A DNA stretch of 64,000 bases from Ewingella allii (GCF_044430645.1 NZ_JAWUDN010000012.1:59098-123097); one strand, 5' to 3'. Positions 8,270-17,031 are shown, counted from the stretch's first letter. Program-made: numbers and translations. The notes: generated by a model from the sequence alone, not told the origin.

Positions 8270-9814
8270 CTATTTAACGATAAATAGCGGCTTACCGCTC
8301 ATTTCCGCTGGGGTTTTCATACCCATCAGCGACAGCATGGTTGGCGCGATATCGGAAAGCTTGCCGCCTTCGACCACCTGCGCGTCTGCGCCGATATAAA
8401 TCAACGGCACCGGCAGATTGGTGTGCGCGGTGTGCGCCTGCCCTGTTGCCGGGTCGCGCATTTGTTCGGCATTACCGTGATCGGCCGTCACCAGCAGCTG
8501 GCCGCCCACCTGTTTCACCGCCTCGACCACTTTGCCAATGCATTCATCCAGCGTTTCCACGGCTTTTACCGCCGCTTCATACACGCCGCTGTGACCCACC
8601 ATGTCGCCATTTGGATAGTTACAGATGATGGTGTCGTACTTGCCGCTGCCAATGGCGGTGAGCAGTTTGTCGGTCAGTTCCGCCGAGCTCATTTCCGGCT
8701 GCAAATCATAAGTCGCGACATTCGGCGACTTAATCAGAATGCGATCTTCACCGGCGAACGGCTCTTCCATGCCGCCGTTGAAGAAGAAGGTGACGTGAGC
8801 ATATTTTTCCGTTTCGGAGATGCGTAGCTGGGTTTTGTTGTGGGCCATCAGCCACTCGCCCAAGGTGTTTTTCAGTGAAGCGGGTGGATAGGCGCACTCG
8901 GCATCGATATCGGCGGCGTATTCCGTCAGTATCACGAAATCGCCGAAGTTAATCACCTTTTCGCGGGTGAAGCCGTCAAAGTCGGGGCTGATAAATGCAC
9001 GGGTGATTTCACGCGCACGGTCGGCACGGAAGTTCATGAAAATCATCGCGTCGCCGTCTTCCAGCGCGGCATCGGCTTCGCCTGTGCGGCGCAGCACGGT
9101 GGCTTTGACGAACTCATCGTTTTCATCGCGAGCATAGGCGGCTTGCAGGGCTTCAACGGCGTTATCGGCGGTGAACGCGCCTTTGGCCTGCGTCATCAGA
9201 TCATAAGCTTGCTGCACGCGGTCCCAGCGATTATCGCGGTCCATGGCGTAATAACGGCCAATAATGGAGGCGATACGGCCAGTGCCGAGCTGCTGGAATT
9301 TTTCGCTAAAGCGCTGGAGTGAGCTTTCAGCGCTGCGTGGCGGGGTGTCGCGACCGTCGAGGAAAGCGTGCAGATAAATGGCTTTAGCGCCGCGACGGTG
9401 GGCCAGTTCAACCATCGCCATGATGTGATCTTCGTGGCTGTGAACGCCGCCCGCTGAGAGCAAGCCCATGATGTGCACGGCTTTGCCAGCGGCCACGGCA
9501 CGGTCAACAGCTCCTGCCAGTACGGCATTGTCGAAAAAATCACCTTCTTTTATTTCTTTATCGAGGCGAGTCAGGTCTTGATAAACGATGCGGCCCGCCC
9601 CCAGATTGACATGACCGACTTCGGAATTGCCCATTTGGCCGTCAGGCAAGCCAACGTCCAGACCCGACGCGGCGATCAGCGTATGTGGGTAAGTCTGCCA
9701 CAGGTTATCCATGACCGGCGTTTTCGCATTCAAAACGGCGTTGTCTTGTGATTCTTCGCGGTGCCCGTAGCCGTCCAGAATCACCAGTACCATAGGTTTT
9801 TTGTTGCTCGACAT
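8270..9814 (-). CDS. gpmI: 2,3-bisphosphoglycerate-independent phosphoglycerate mutase
   Basis: GpmI interconverts 3- and 2-phosphoglycerate in glycolysis using two manganese ions. The start at 9814 gives 514 residues, matching the family; a TGAGG site sits 8 bases before it, although the frame stays open 19 codons upstream. Metal ligand Asp14 lies in VLVILDGYG, and the phosphorylated Ser64 lies in QMGNSEVGHVNLGAGR. Further conserved blocks are LHAFLDGRDTPPRSAE, GRYYAMDRDNRWDR, MNFRADRAREI and ADHGNAEQMRDP. The gene is divergent from yibN and precedes envC-yibQ on the same strand. Confidence 0.97.
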   Translation of the reverse strand: MSSNKKPMVLVILDGYGHREESQDNAVLNAKTPVMDNLWQTYPHTLIAASGLDVGLPDGQMGNSEVGHVNLGAGRIVYQDLTRLDKEIKEGDFFDNAVLAGAVDRAVAAGKAVHIMGLLSAGGVHSHEDHIMAMVELAHRRGAKAIYLHAFLDGRDTPPRSAESSLQRFSEKFQQLGTGRIASIIGRYYAMDRDNRWDRVQQAYDLMTQAKGAFTADNAVEALQAAYARDENDEFVKATVLRRTGEADAALEDGDAMIFMNFRADRAREITRAFISPDFDGFTREKVINFGDFVILTEYAADIDAECAYPPASLKNTLGEWLMAHNKTQLRISETEKYAHVTFFFNGGMEEPFAGEDRILIKSPNVATYDLQPEMSSAELTDKLLTAIGSGKYDTIICNYPNGDMVGHSGVYEAAVKAVETLDECIGKVVEAVKQVGGQLLVTADHGNAEQMRDPATGQAHTAHTNLPVPLIYIGADAQVVEGGKLSDIAPTMLSLMGMKTPAEMSGKPLFIVK

Positions 9815-10117
9815 GTCAAAAGCCTCATTAAAAGAGTAAATGTTGAATAGGCTCGCCGTGGTCCGCAGCACGGGTTTGGCGTGGCTATTCCCACTTTTTG
9901 CGAGAGGATTTTACGTCAGAGTGAAAACACAAATAGCCCTGAGAGATCAAAGTTGGGCAATGTATGGATTAACAAGTGGGATAAATGCGTGTTAATTTTC
10001 CGAGATATGCCGCAGTTTGTGGCATTAGGAGATGCATACTGGCTGTATTTGCCGCAGCGCGCAGGTATACTCTCAAGCCTTGAATTTTCCCCCAACTGAC
10101 GGGAGTTGCTACACCCC
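9815..10117. promoter_or_regulatory. gpmI-yibN divergent intergenic region
   Basis: This 303-base gap between divergent genes has no credible gene. A TATACT hexamer at 10066-10071 is a plausible -10 for yibN, with only a poor -35 upstream. A GGGAG ribosome site at 10101 serves the yibN ATG at 10118. No clear operator was recognised. Confidence 0.45.
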
Positions 10118-10549
10118 ATGCAAGATATTATGCCGTTCATTAGTGCGCATCCGGTTCTCAGCCTGGCGTGGGTTGCGTTGCTGATTGCAGTAATTGTGAC
10201 CACCTTTAAGACGCGTTTTTCTAAAGTAAAAGAGATCTCCCGTGGTGAAGCGACCCGCCTGATCAACAAAGAAGACGCCGTTGTGGTTGACGTGCGCGCA
10301 CGCGAAGAATTCCGTAAAGGCCATATCTCCACGTCTTTAAACGTGTTGAGCGCCGACATTAAGAGCAACAACTTGGGTGAGCTGGTGAAGCATAAAGCAC
10401 AGCCAGTTATCGTGGTTTGCGCCAATGGCACCTCTTCCCGCGCTGCGGCAGAAGGCTTAGTGAGTGCTGGTTTTGAACAGGTTTATACCCTGAAAGACGG
10501 TATCTCTGGCTGGAGCAGCGAAAACCTGCCACTGGCTCGCGGTAAGTAA
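10118..10549 (+). CDS. yibN: Membrane-anchored rhodanese-like protein YibN
   Basis: YibN is an inner-membrane protein with one N-terminal transmembrane helix (about residues 13-30) and a cytoplasmic rhodanese domain. The ATG at 10118 gives 143 residues. The domain shows TRLINKEDAVVVDVRAREEF and an active-site loop VVCANGTSSRAAAEGL with Cys101, the pattern of a sulfurtransferase-competent CxxGxxS/A-R loop. From memory, the E. coli protein lacks a cysteine at this place, so the intact loop is worth noting. It is first in the yibN-grxC-secB-gpsA-cysE run, next to a glutaredoxin gene, but no defined physiological role follows from that. Confidence 0.93.
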   Translation: MQDIMPFISAHPVLSLAWVALLIAVIVTTFKTRFSKVKEISRGEATRLINKEDAVVVDVRAREEFRKGHISTSLNVLSADIKSNNLGELVKHKAQPVIVVCANGTSSRAAAEGLVSAGFEQVYTLKDGISGWSSENLPLARGK

Positions 10550-10598
10550 TTGCTTCGAATTACTCAGTAATACATCTACGACACTTGAGGTGGCTACC

Positions 10599-10850
10599 AT
10601 GGCTAAAATTGAAATCTATACCAAGGCAACCTGTCCTTATTGCCACCGTGCGAAAGCGTTACTTAACAGCAAGGGCGCGGCTTTTGAAGAAATCGCCATT
10701 GATGGCGATGCGGACAAACGTGAAAAGATGATCGCGCGTACTGGCGGTCCTTCTACCGTTCCTCAGATTTTTATCGACGGACAGCACATTGGTGGCTGCG
10801 ACGATTTACATGCACTTGATGCCAAAGGTGGCCTTGATCCGTTGCTGTGA
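10599..10850 (+). CDS. grxC: Glutaredoxin 3
   Basis: GrxC is a small cytoplasmic dithiol glutaredoxin that reduces disulfides and mixed glutathione disulfides. The start at 10599 follows a TTGAGG site and gives 83 residues; the frame opens three codons earlier. The CPYC active site is Cys12-Cys15 in TCPYCHRAKALL, followed by the TVPQIFIDGQHIGGCDDL block with the cis-Pro and the GG glutathione-binding pair. It lies 49 bases after yibN and 68 before secB, the conserved enterobacterial order. Confidence 0.97.
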   Translation: MAKIEIYTKATCPYCHRAKALLNSKGAAFEEIAIDGDADKREKMIARTGGPSTVPQIFIDGQHIGGCDDLHALDAKGGLDPLL

Positions 10851-10918
10851 GCGACATCAGGCAGTTGTGTATTTTAATCAAGTGTTTAAAGGACTATTAA
10901 CTTAAGGGTACTACTTAC

Positions 10919-11389
10919 ATGTCAGAACAAAACAACACCGAGATGGCTTTCCAGATCCAGCGTATCTACACCAAGGATATCTCCTTCGAAGCGCCAAACG
11001 CGCCTCAGGTTTTCCAGCAAGACTGGCAGCCAGAAGTTAAACTTGATTTAGATACTGCTTCAAGCCAGCTGGCTGATGAAGTGTATGAAGTGGTACTGCG
11101 TGTGACCGTGACTTCTTCACTGGGCGACGACACTGCTTTCCTGTGTGAAGTGCAACAAGGTGGTATCTTCACCATCTCCGGCATTGATGGGAACCAACTG
11201 GCACATTGCCTGGGTGCTTACTGCCCGAACATTCTGTTCCCATATGCTCGTGAGTGCATTACCAGCCTGGTTTCTCGCGGTACCTTCCCGCAACTGAATC
11301 TGGCACCTGTGAACTTCGACGCGCTGTTCATGAACTACTTGCAACAGCAGGCTGAAGGCGAAGGTGCAGAACCACATCAGGATGCCTGA
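10919..11389 (+). CDS. secB: Protein-export chaperone SecB
   Basis: SecB is a cytosolic tetrameric chaperone that keeps presecretory proteins unfolded and delivers them to SecA. The 156-residue acidic product contains the conserved IQRIYTKDISFEAPNAP start, LRVTVTSSLGDDTAFLCEV, and CLGAYCPNILFPYARECI, with a disordered acidic tail ending PHQDA. Its TGA stop overlaps the gpsA ATG by one base (TGATG), which implies translational coupling. Confidence 0.98.
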   Translation: MSEQNNTEMAFQIQRIYTKDISFEAPNAPQVFQQDWQPEVKLDLDTASSQLADEVYEVVLRVTVTSSLGDDTAFLCEVQQGGIFTISGIDGNQLAHCLGAYCPNILFPYARECITSLVSRGTFPQLNLAPVNFDALFMNYLQQQAEGEGAEPHQDA

Positions 11390-12408
11390 TGAAAACCGTC
11401 AATGCTTCAATGACTGTGATCGGTGCCGGCTCATACGGCACCGCTTTAGCCATAACGCTCGCCAGAAATGGCCACAACGTGGTGCTGTGGGGCCATAACG
11501 CCGATAACATTCGCACGTTACAGGCTGCTCGCTGCAATCAGGCATTTCTGCCGGACGTTCCTTTCCCTGACAGCCTTGTGCTGGAAACTGACCTCGCCAT
11601 TGCGCTGGCCGCTAGCCGCAACATTTTGGTGGTAGTGCCGAGCCACGTGTTTGGTGACGTGCTCCAGCAGATTAAACCTCATCTTCGCGCTGACTCTCGT
11701 GTCGTCTGGGCTACTAAAGGCCTCGAGGCGGAAACGGGCCGTCTGCTGCAAGACGTTGCTCGCGAAATTCTAGGCGATGACATTCCGCTAGCCGTGGTTT
11801 CTGGCCCAACCTTTGCCAAAGAGCTGGCAGCCGGCATGCCTACCGCGATAGCGCTGGCCGCCACCGACGCAGAATTTGCTGAAGATCTGCAACAGCTTTT
11901 GCACTGCGGTAAGAGTTTCCGTGTCTACAGCAACCCCGATTTCGTCGGCGTGCAGCTTGGCGGCGCGGTGAAGAACGTGATTGCCATTGGTGCCGGGATG
12001 TCCGATGGCATCGGCTTTGGTGCCAATGCGCGCACCGCGCTTATCACCCGTGGCTTAGCAGAAATGAGCCGCCTTGGCTCAGCACTTGGTGCTGATCCGT
12101 CCACATTTATGGGCATGGCGGGGCTGGGTGATTTGGTGTTAACCTGCACAGACAATCAATCTCGTAATCGGCGTTTTGGCATTATGCTGGGCGAGGGGAT
12201 GGATGTTCAGGGCGCGCAGGATAAGATTGGTCAGGTGGTCGAAGGCTACCGTAATACCAAAGAAGTCCGTGCGCTGGCACAGCGTTATAACGTTGAAATG
12301 CCAATCACTGAGCAAATCTATCAAGTACTGTATTGCCAGAAAGATGCCCGCGAAGCGGCAATCAGCTTGCTGGCTCGTGCCAGTAAAGACGAAAAAAGCA
12401 GCCACTGA
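11389..12408 (+). CDS. gpsA: Glycerol-3-phosphate dehydrogenase [NAD(P)+]
   Basis: GpsA reduces dihydroxyacetone phosphate to sn-glycerol 3-phosphate, the backbone of membrane phospholipids. The 339 residues equal the E. coli length. The Rossmann loop is GAGSYGTAL at residues 12-20, and the catalytic-lysine block reads GGAVKNVIAIGAGMSDG, with ARTALITRGLAEM and GMAGLGDLVLTCTDNQSRNR after it. Translation is coupled to secB by a one-base overlap. A terminator at 12425 separates it from cysE. Confidence 0.98.
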   Translation: MKTVNASMTVIGAGSYGTALAITLARNGHNVVLWGHNADNIRTLQAARCNQAFLPDVPFPDSLVLETDLAIALAASRNILVVVPSHVFGDVLQQIKPHLRADSRVVWATKGLEAETGRLLQDVAREILGDDIPLAVVSGPTFAKELAAGMPTAIALAATDAEFAEDLQQLLHCGKSFRVYSNPDFVGVQLGGAVKNVIAIGAGMSDGIGFGANARTALITRGLAEMSRLGSALGADPSTFMGMAGLGDLVLTCTDNQSRNRRFGIMLGEGMDVQGAQDKIGQVVEGYRNTKEVRALAQRYNVEMPITEQIYQVLYCQKDAREAAISLLARASKDEKSSH

Positions 12409-12424
12409 TTGTAAGCCGGGACAG

Positions 12425-12460
12425 AGCCACTCTATTGGTCACCCGATAGAGCGGCTTTTT
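12425..12460 (+). terminator. Terminator or attenuator between gpsA and cysE
   Basis: Arms AGCC-A-CTCTAT and ATAGAG-C-GGCT form a stem with one internal mismatch, followed by TTTTT. It lies 17 bases after the gpsA stop and may partly separate cysE transcription from the upstream genes. Confidence 0.8.
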
Positions 12461-12490
12461 ATTATCTTATCGAAGCCGTAAGGAACAGTA

Positions 12491-13312
12491 ATGTCGTTAG
12501 AAGAGCTGGAACTGGTCTGGAAAAACATTAAATCAGAGGCGAGAGCGCTGGCTGAGTGTGAACCTATGCTGGCGAGCTTTTTTCATGCGACGTTGCTCAA
12601 GCATGAAAACCTCGACGGGGCATTAAGCTACATTCTGGCTAACAAGCTGGGCAGCCCGATTATGCCGGCGATTGCCATCCGTGAAGTGGTGGAAGAGGCA
12701 TACCGCAATGATGCCCAGATGACGCTGTCCGCCGCGCGCGATATTCTCGCGGTGCATCAGCGCGATGCGGCCGTGGATAAATACTCTACGCCGCTGCTCT
12801 ATCTGAAAGGTTTTCACGCGCTACAGGCTTACCGCATTGGTAACTGGCTGTGGAAGCAAGACCGCCAGGCGCTGGCCATCTATTTCCAAAATCAAATTTC
12901 AGTCACCTTCGGCGTGGATATCCACCCGGCAGCGCGAATTGGTTGCGGCATCATGCTCGACCACGCGACGGGTATCGTCATTGGTGAAACGGCCGTGGTT
13001 GAAAACGATGTCTCGATCTTGCAGTCCGTCACCTTGGGCGGGACAGGCAAGACCTGCGGCGATCGCCACCCAAAAATCCGCGAAGGCGTGATGATTGGCG
13101 CGGGTGCCAAGATCCTCGGCAACATTGAAGTTGGCGTAGGTGCCAAGATTGGTGCTGGCTCAGTGGTGCTGCAATCCGTTCCAGCACACACCACGGCGGC
13201 AGGGGTTCCTGCCCGCATCGTCGGTCGCCCAGAGAGCGAAAGGCCTTCGATGGACATGGATCAGCATTTCAACGGTATTACGCAAGGCTTTGAGTTCGGC
13301 GACGGGATCTAA
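12491..13312 (+). CDS. cysE: Serine O-acetyltransferase
   Basis: CysE acetylates L-serine with acetyl-CoA to O-acetylserine, the committed step of cysteine synthesis, and is normally feedback-inhibited by cysteine. The 273 residues match the family. An N-terminal helical domain ends at KYSTPLLYLKGFHALQAYRIG, followed by the left-handed beta helix of hexapeptide repeats with MLDHATGIVIGETAVVEND, DRHPKIREGVMIGAGAKILG and HTTAAGVPARIVG. The tail SMDMDQHFNGI...FGDGI ends in the C-terminal isoleucine known to bind cysteine synthase CysK. Confidence 0.98.
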   Translation: MSLEELELVWKNIKSEARALAECEPMLASFFHATLLKHENLDGALSYILANKLGSPIMPAIAIREVVEEAYRNDAQMTLSAARDILAVHQRDAAVDKYSTPLLYLKGFHALQAYRIGNWLWKQDRQALAIYFQNQISVTFGVDIHPAARIGCGIMLDHATGIVIGETAVVENDVSILQSVTLGGTGKTCGDRHPKIREGVMIGAGAKILGNIEVGVGAKIGAGSVVLQSVPAHTTAAGVPARIVGRPESERPSMDMDQHFNGITQGFEFGDGI

Positions 13313-13323
13313 TTCTGACTATC

Positions 13324-13347
13324 AATGGCATGTGTTCACATGCCATT
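13324..13347. terminator. Bidirectional hairpin between cysE and trmL
   Basis: AATGGCATGT and ACATGCCATT are perfect inverted arms around GTTC. A TTTCTGCTTTT tract follows on the plus strand. It separates the converging cysE and trmL genes. Confidence 0.75.
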
Positions 13348-13375
13348 TCTGCTTTTACTTCTACTTAAAACACAC

Positions 13376-13849
13376 TCAGCTTTTTATCAGCGCGCCCGGA
13401 TAGCCCATTTGGCGCCATGCTTCGTATACCACCACTGATACGGCATTCGACAGGTTCATACTGCGGCTTTCTGGCTGCATTGGAATACGGATTTTTTGAT
13501 TTGCTGGCAGGTTGTCCAGAATCACCGGCGGTAGCCCGCGCGTCTCAGGCCCAAACAGCAAATAATCACCGGCTTCATAGTTCACCGCGCTGTGCGCCGG
13601 CGTGCCTTTGGTGGTCAGGGCAAAAATTCGCTGCGGGTTCTCACTGCTTAGAAAGGCGTCATAGTTGGCATGATGCTTAATGTTGGCGAATTCGTGGTAG
13701 TCCAAACCGGCACGGCGCAGCTTTTTGTCATCCCAGCCGAATCCAAGAGGTTCGATGAGATGTAACTGGAAGCCGGTGTTGGCACACAGGCGGATAATGT
13801 TGCCCGTATTTGGCGGGATTTCTGGTTCAAAAAGTACGATGTTAAGCAT
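13376..13849 (-). CDS. trmL: tRNA (cytidine/uridine-34-2'-O)-methyltransferase
   Basis: TrmL 2'-O-methylates the wobble base of the two tRNA-Leu isoacceptors. The 157-residue protein is a minimal SPOUT methyltransferase: MLNIVLFEPEIPPNTGNIIR at the N-terminus, the LFGPETRGLP loop, and IPMQPESRSMNLSNAVSVVV at the trefoil knot that binds S-adenosylmethionine. It follows cpxA on the same strand after 36 bases and converges with cysE. Confidence 0.96.
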   Translation of the reverse strand: MLNIVLFEPEIPPNTGNIIRLCANTGFQLHLIEPLGFGWDDKKLRRAGLDYHEFANIKHHANYDAFLSSENPQRIFALTTKGTPAHSAVNYEAGDYLLFGPETRGLPPVILDNLPANQKIRIPMQPESRSMNLSNAVSVVVYEAWRQMGYPGALIKS

Positions 13850-13885
13850 GCGCCCCCCTGTAAGAGGGCGCAGAATAGCAGAATC

Positions 13886-15256
13886 TTAACGCTGATGCAG
13901 CGGTAGCCAGATGATTAGTCGCAGGCCACCCAACGGGCTATCTTCGGCTTTCACCCAACCACGGTGCTGTTGTACTGCGGTGTCGACAATCGCCAAACCT
14001 AACCCCGTGCCGCCGGACTCCCGATCACGCGCCTCATCAGTACGGTAGAACGGACGGAAAATCTGCTCGCGGTCGGCTTCGCTCACGCCCGGACCGTCAT
14101 CATCCACCGTGATGGTGATGCCTTCACTGTCGCAGGCGAAGTTCAGCGCGATACGGGTATTGGAGTAGCGAAGCGCATTGCGAACGATATTTTCAAGGGC
14201 GCTATCCAGCGCCGCCGGATTACCAAACAGCTTCCACGGACCCGGAGGTACAGGGACTTCCAGAGTTTTGCCCATCTGCTCAGCTTCAAACTGGGCATTT
14301 TCAATCACGTCGGCCCATAGCTCATTGGCTTTTAGCGTCTCCCTCGCCAGTTCGTTCTTATGCTGACTGCGGGAAAGCACTAACAGGTCGTTGATCATGC
14401 TGTCGAGGCGTTGTGCTTCCGTTTCAATACGTTGCAGCTCCTTGCCTTCACCGTGACGGCGGCGCATCAGCGCGGTCGCCAGCTGTAGGCGAGTCAGCGG
14501 GGTTCTCAGCTCGTGTGAGATGTCCGAGATAAGCCGCTGTTGAGCTGTGACCATGCGTTCAAGCGCGCTGACCATCTGGTTGAAGCTGGCCCCGGTCGCC
14601 AGAAACTCCTGCGGCCCCGCTTCCAGTTCTGGATGCTGCTTGAGATTGCCTCGCGCCACGTCGTCCGCCGCGTTTTTCAACTTACGAGCAGGTTTTGCCA
14701 GACTCCACGACAGCCAGAGTAGCAGCGGAGAACTGATTAACATGGTGACAATCAGCAGCAGGAATGGGCGGTCAAACATCAGGTTGATGAAGTCCCACTG
14801 CGGGCTGCTGGCCGGGCGAATCAGGTAAAGTTGATAATTGTCTTCACCATCGCGAACGGAAAAAGGCCCGACCATTTCAAGACGGCCATACTTTTTCTTT
14901 TTCGGACGATCTGAGTTATCCGACTGCCCAATGAAGTTACGCACTACCTGCATTTCATTGCGCTGCGCACCAATGACGCGGCCTTCGCTGGTCACCAGTA
15001 AGAGGCGCTGGCCCGGCGGAGCCCACTTTTCGATAGCGCGGAACAGCCGACGCCACCACATCAGGTCATTCGCCGGGTCGCCTGCCAGCTCGGCTTCGAC
15101 ATGCTGTTCAATCATCAGGCCTTGCCGCTGTTCACTATCGAGCAGCGGTGTAAGTTGGCGTGAATCAAGCTTGGGCACCATTAAAACCAGCATCAAAACT
15201 AAGGCAACGGTAAACCAGAAAATCGCAAAAATGCGTGCCGTTAGGCTGTTGATCAT
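13886..15256 (-). CDS. cpxA: Envelope stress sensor histidine kinase CpxA
   Basis: CpxA is the inner-membrane sensor of envelope stress that phosphorylates CpxR. Its 456 residues include a first transmembrane helix (about 7-28), a periplasmic sensor domain, a second helix (about 164-185), a HAMP linker, and the kinase core. The phosphoacceptor is His248 in DISHELRTPLTRLQ. The N box is ENIVRNALRYS, and the G boxes are VDDDGPGVSEADREQIFRPFYR and GGTGLGLAIVD. Its ATG overlaps the cpxR TGA by four bases (ATGA), so expression is coupled. Confidence 0.98.
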   Translation of the reverse strand: MINSLTARIFAIFWFTVALVLMLVLMVPKLDSRQLTPLLDSEQRQGLMIEQHVEAELAGDPANDLMWWRRLFRAIEKWAPPGQRLLLVTSEGRVIGAQRNEMQVVRNFIGQSDNSDRPKKKKYGRLEMVGPFSVRDGEDNYQLYLIRPASSPQWDFINLMFDRPFLLLIVTMLISSPLLLWLSWSLAKPARKLKNAADDVARGNLKQHPELEAGPQEFLATGASFNQMVSALERMVTAQQRLISDISHELRTPLTRLQLATALMRRRHGEGKELQRIETEAQRLDSMINDLLVLSRSQHKNELARETLKANELWADVIENAQFEAEQMGKTLEVPVPPGPWKLFGNPAALDSALENIVRNALRYSNTRIALNFACDSEGITITVDDDGPGVSEADREQIFRPFYRTDEARDRESGGTGLGLAIVDTAVQQHRGWVKAEDSPLGGLRLIIWLPLHQR

Positions 15257-15954
15257 GTAGCGGATACCATCAAATAGCCGCGTCCGCGCAGCGTTTTAAA
15301 CCAAGGATGGCCATCCTGACGATCGGGAAGTTTGCGGCGAAGGTTGGAGATATGCATGTCGATAGCACGGTCAAAAGGCGTCAGGCGTTTGCCCAGCACT
15401 TCTTGGCTCAAATGCTCACGCGACACCACCTGACCTAAATGCTTCGCCAGCAGATAGAGCAGGGTGAATTCAGTCCCGGTAAGGTCTAGCGCGACGCCGC
15501 CGAAGCTGGCTTCCTGACGACCCGGATTCAATTGCAAGCCATCCACTTCTAGCGTCGGTGAGCCGTTAGATTCGCCGGTTTGTTGCTGTTCGCTCCAGTT
15601 GGAACGGCGCAGCATGGCGCGAATACGCGCGACCAGTTCGCGATCGTTGAAAGGTTTAGGTAAATAGTCATCAGCACCAAGCTCAAGACCCAGCACGCGA
15701 TCCAGCTCGCTACCGCGCGCAGTCAGCATAATGACCGGCGTTTGGTGGCGTTGACGAAGTTCTTTTAAAGTTTCAATGCCATTTTTCTTTGGCATCATCA
15801 CGTCGAGCAAGAGCAAATCGATACTGTTATCCAGCTTTTCAAGCGCCTGCTCACCATCGTAAGCAACCACCACATTAAAGCCTTCCATTTCGAGCAATTC
15901 TTTTAAGAGTGAAGTCAGTTCACGGTCGTCATCAACCAACAAAATTTTATTCAT
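15253..15954 (-). CDS. cpxR: Envelope stress response regulator CpxR
   Basis: CpxR is an OmpR-family transcription factor activated by CpxA. The receiver domain has the acidic pocket VDDDRE and the phosphoacceptor Asp51 in LLLLDVMMPKKNG, plus the LTARG and PKPFNDRELVARI switch residues. The C-terminal winged helix (about residues 130-230) shows LTGTEFTLLYLLAKHLGQVV and DMHISNLRRKL. The 233 residues match the family. A consensus CpxR box lies in the divergent gap to cpxP and probably autoregulates this operon. Confidence 0.98.
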   Translation of the reverse strand: MNKILLVDDDRELTSLLKELLEMEGFNVVVAYDGEQALEKLDNSIDLLLLDVMMPKKNGIETLKELRQRHQTPVIMLTARGSELDRVLGLELGADDYLPKPFNDRELVARIRAMLRRSNWSEQQQTGESNGSPTLEVDGLQLNPGRQEASFGGVALDLTGTEFTLLYLLAKHLGQVVSREHLSQEVLGKRLTPFDRAIDMHISNLRRKLPDRQDGHPWFKTLRGRGYLMVSAT

Positions 15955-16007
15955 TGTATTTACCTCTAAGACGCAAAATACGTCATCAATTGCCGCTATT
16001 CCATGAC

Positions 16008-16022
16008 TTTACGTACTTTTAC
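16008..16022 (-). promoter_or_regulatory. CpxR-binding box, GTAAA-N5-GTAAA
   Basis: Read on the minus strand the sequence is GTAAAAGTACGTAAA, an exact match to the tandem GTAAA-N5-GTAAA consensus. It stands 54 bases upstream of the cpxR start and 81 upstream of the cpxP start, positioned to control both. The match is seen directly; binding is inferred. Confidence 0.88.
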
Positions 16023-16102
16023 ATGCACTGACGCATGTTTGCAGCGACCGGTTTAGACTGATTTCCAATGATTCGCGATAAGCGATAAAGATATAGGAGT
16101 TA

Positions 16103-16612
16103 ATGATGTCCAAGGTAGCTGCATTAGTTACGGCCTCAATACTGACACTGAGTTCGGGTGTGGTTTTAGCGGATACCGCTAATGTGACGCCAGTGGCACC
16201 TTCAGCTCAAGATACCAACATGCTGGACAAGCCTCAGGAACGCAACACCATGTTTGATGGCGTTAATCTGACTGAGCAGCAGCGCCAGCAAATGCGTGAC
16301 TTGATGCATCAGGCTCGTAAAGACTTACCCCATATTAATGTAGATCAGATGGAAACCATGCATCGTCTGGTCACCGCTGAGAATTTCGATCAAAAAGCTG
16401 TTCGGGCACAGGCCGAAGTCATGGCTCAGGAGCAAGTGGATCGCCAGGTTGAAATGGCCCGCATCCGCAATCAGATGTTCAATCTTCTGACTCCCGAACA
16501 GAAAAACGTATTAAACCAGAAACATGAGCAGCGCATGCAACAGATGCAGCAGCAAATGGCTGGCTTACAACCTACTTCTGCCCAGAAGCCAAGTAGTATC
16601 AGTACCCAGTAA
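16103..16612 (+). CDS. cpxP: Periplasmic adaptor and CpxA inhibitor CpxP
   Basis: CpxP is a small periplasmic protein that dampens CpxA signalling and escorts misfolded proteins to DegP. The 169-residue product starts with a signal peptide ending around SSGVVLA (residue 23). The mature part is mainly helical with the two family LTxxQ motifs, LTEQQ at 56-60 and LTPEQ at 129-133. The C-terminus is Gln/Met-rich (about residues 140-155). Two adjacent ATG codons at 16103 and 16106 follow an AGGAG site. It is divergent from cpxRA and ends in a strong terminator. Confidence 0.95.
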   Translation: MMSKVAALVTASILTLSSGVVLADTANVTPVAPSAQDTNMLDKPQERNTMFDGVNLTEQQRQQMRDLMHQARKDLPHINVDQMETMHRLVTAENFDQKAVRAQAEVMAQEQVDRQVEMARIRNQMFNLLTPEQKNVLNQKHEQRMQQMQQQMAGLQPTSAQKPSSISTQ

Positions 16613-16652
16613 TACCCCTGTTTTTCCTTGCCATAGACACCATCCCTGTCTT

Positions 16653-16678
16653 CCCCACCGAAAGGTGGGGTTTTTTTT
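16653..16678 (+). terminator. Terminator downstream of cpxP
   Basis: CCCCACC and GGTGGGG form a seven-pair stem around GAAA, followed by eight T residues. Confidence 0.93.
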
Positions 16679-16997
16679 GCGGTAAAGCCCACACATTGGC
16701 GCATTAAATCTGGCGGGGGAACTCCGTTCTTTTTCTCACCTTAGATAAGACATATCTCGTATTATCAGTCAGATGTCGCTTAGAACAATGCTATTCTTAG
16801 GATAGTCGCTAATAAAGACGCTGTTTAAAGCCTGCGCGGGTTCTTTTGGCTTTCGCGATTGGCGTCTACATTTAAAGCTCCCTTGAAAGGCCATCAAAGC
16901 TCCGCTTTCTGCGAGGAAAATGCCGGAAATATGTTGTAAAAACAGGGTGAATCATTAAATTGCCAAGGGTCAACGCAGTAAGCGTATTCTTGCTGAC
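16679..16997. other. Gene-free interval where fieF is expected
   Basis: E. coli has fieF, an iron/zinc efflux gene, between cpxP and pfkA. Here about 320 bases of moderately AT-rich DNA lead up to the pfkA control region, with no open frame of useful length and no recognisable fieF remnant. Neither a promoter for another gene nor a repeat was recognised. Confidence 0.6.
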
Positions 16998-17031
16998 TTG
17001 AATCAATTCAGCGATGGTGTTTTGTTATACT
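16998..17031 (+). promoter_or_regulatory. pfkA promoter region with Cra operator
   Basis: TTGAATCAATTCAGC at 16998-17012 is a near-perfect match to the palindromic Cra (FruR) operator, and TATACT at 17026-17031 is the likely -10. The order CTGAC...TGAATCAATTCAGC...TTGTTATACTAT is almost the same as I recall for the E. coli pfkA promoter, where Cra represses. A leader of roughly 105 bases follows to the ATG. Confidence 0.82.
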
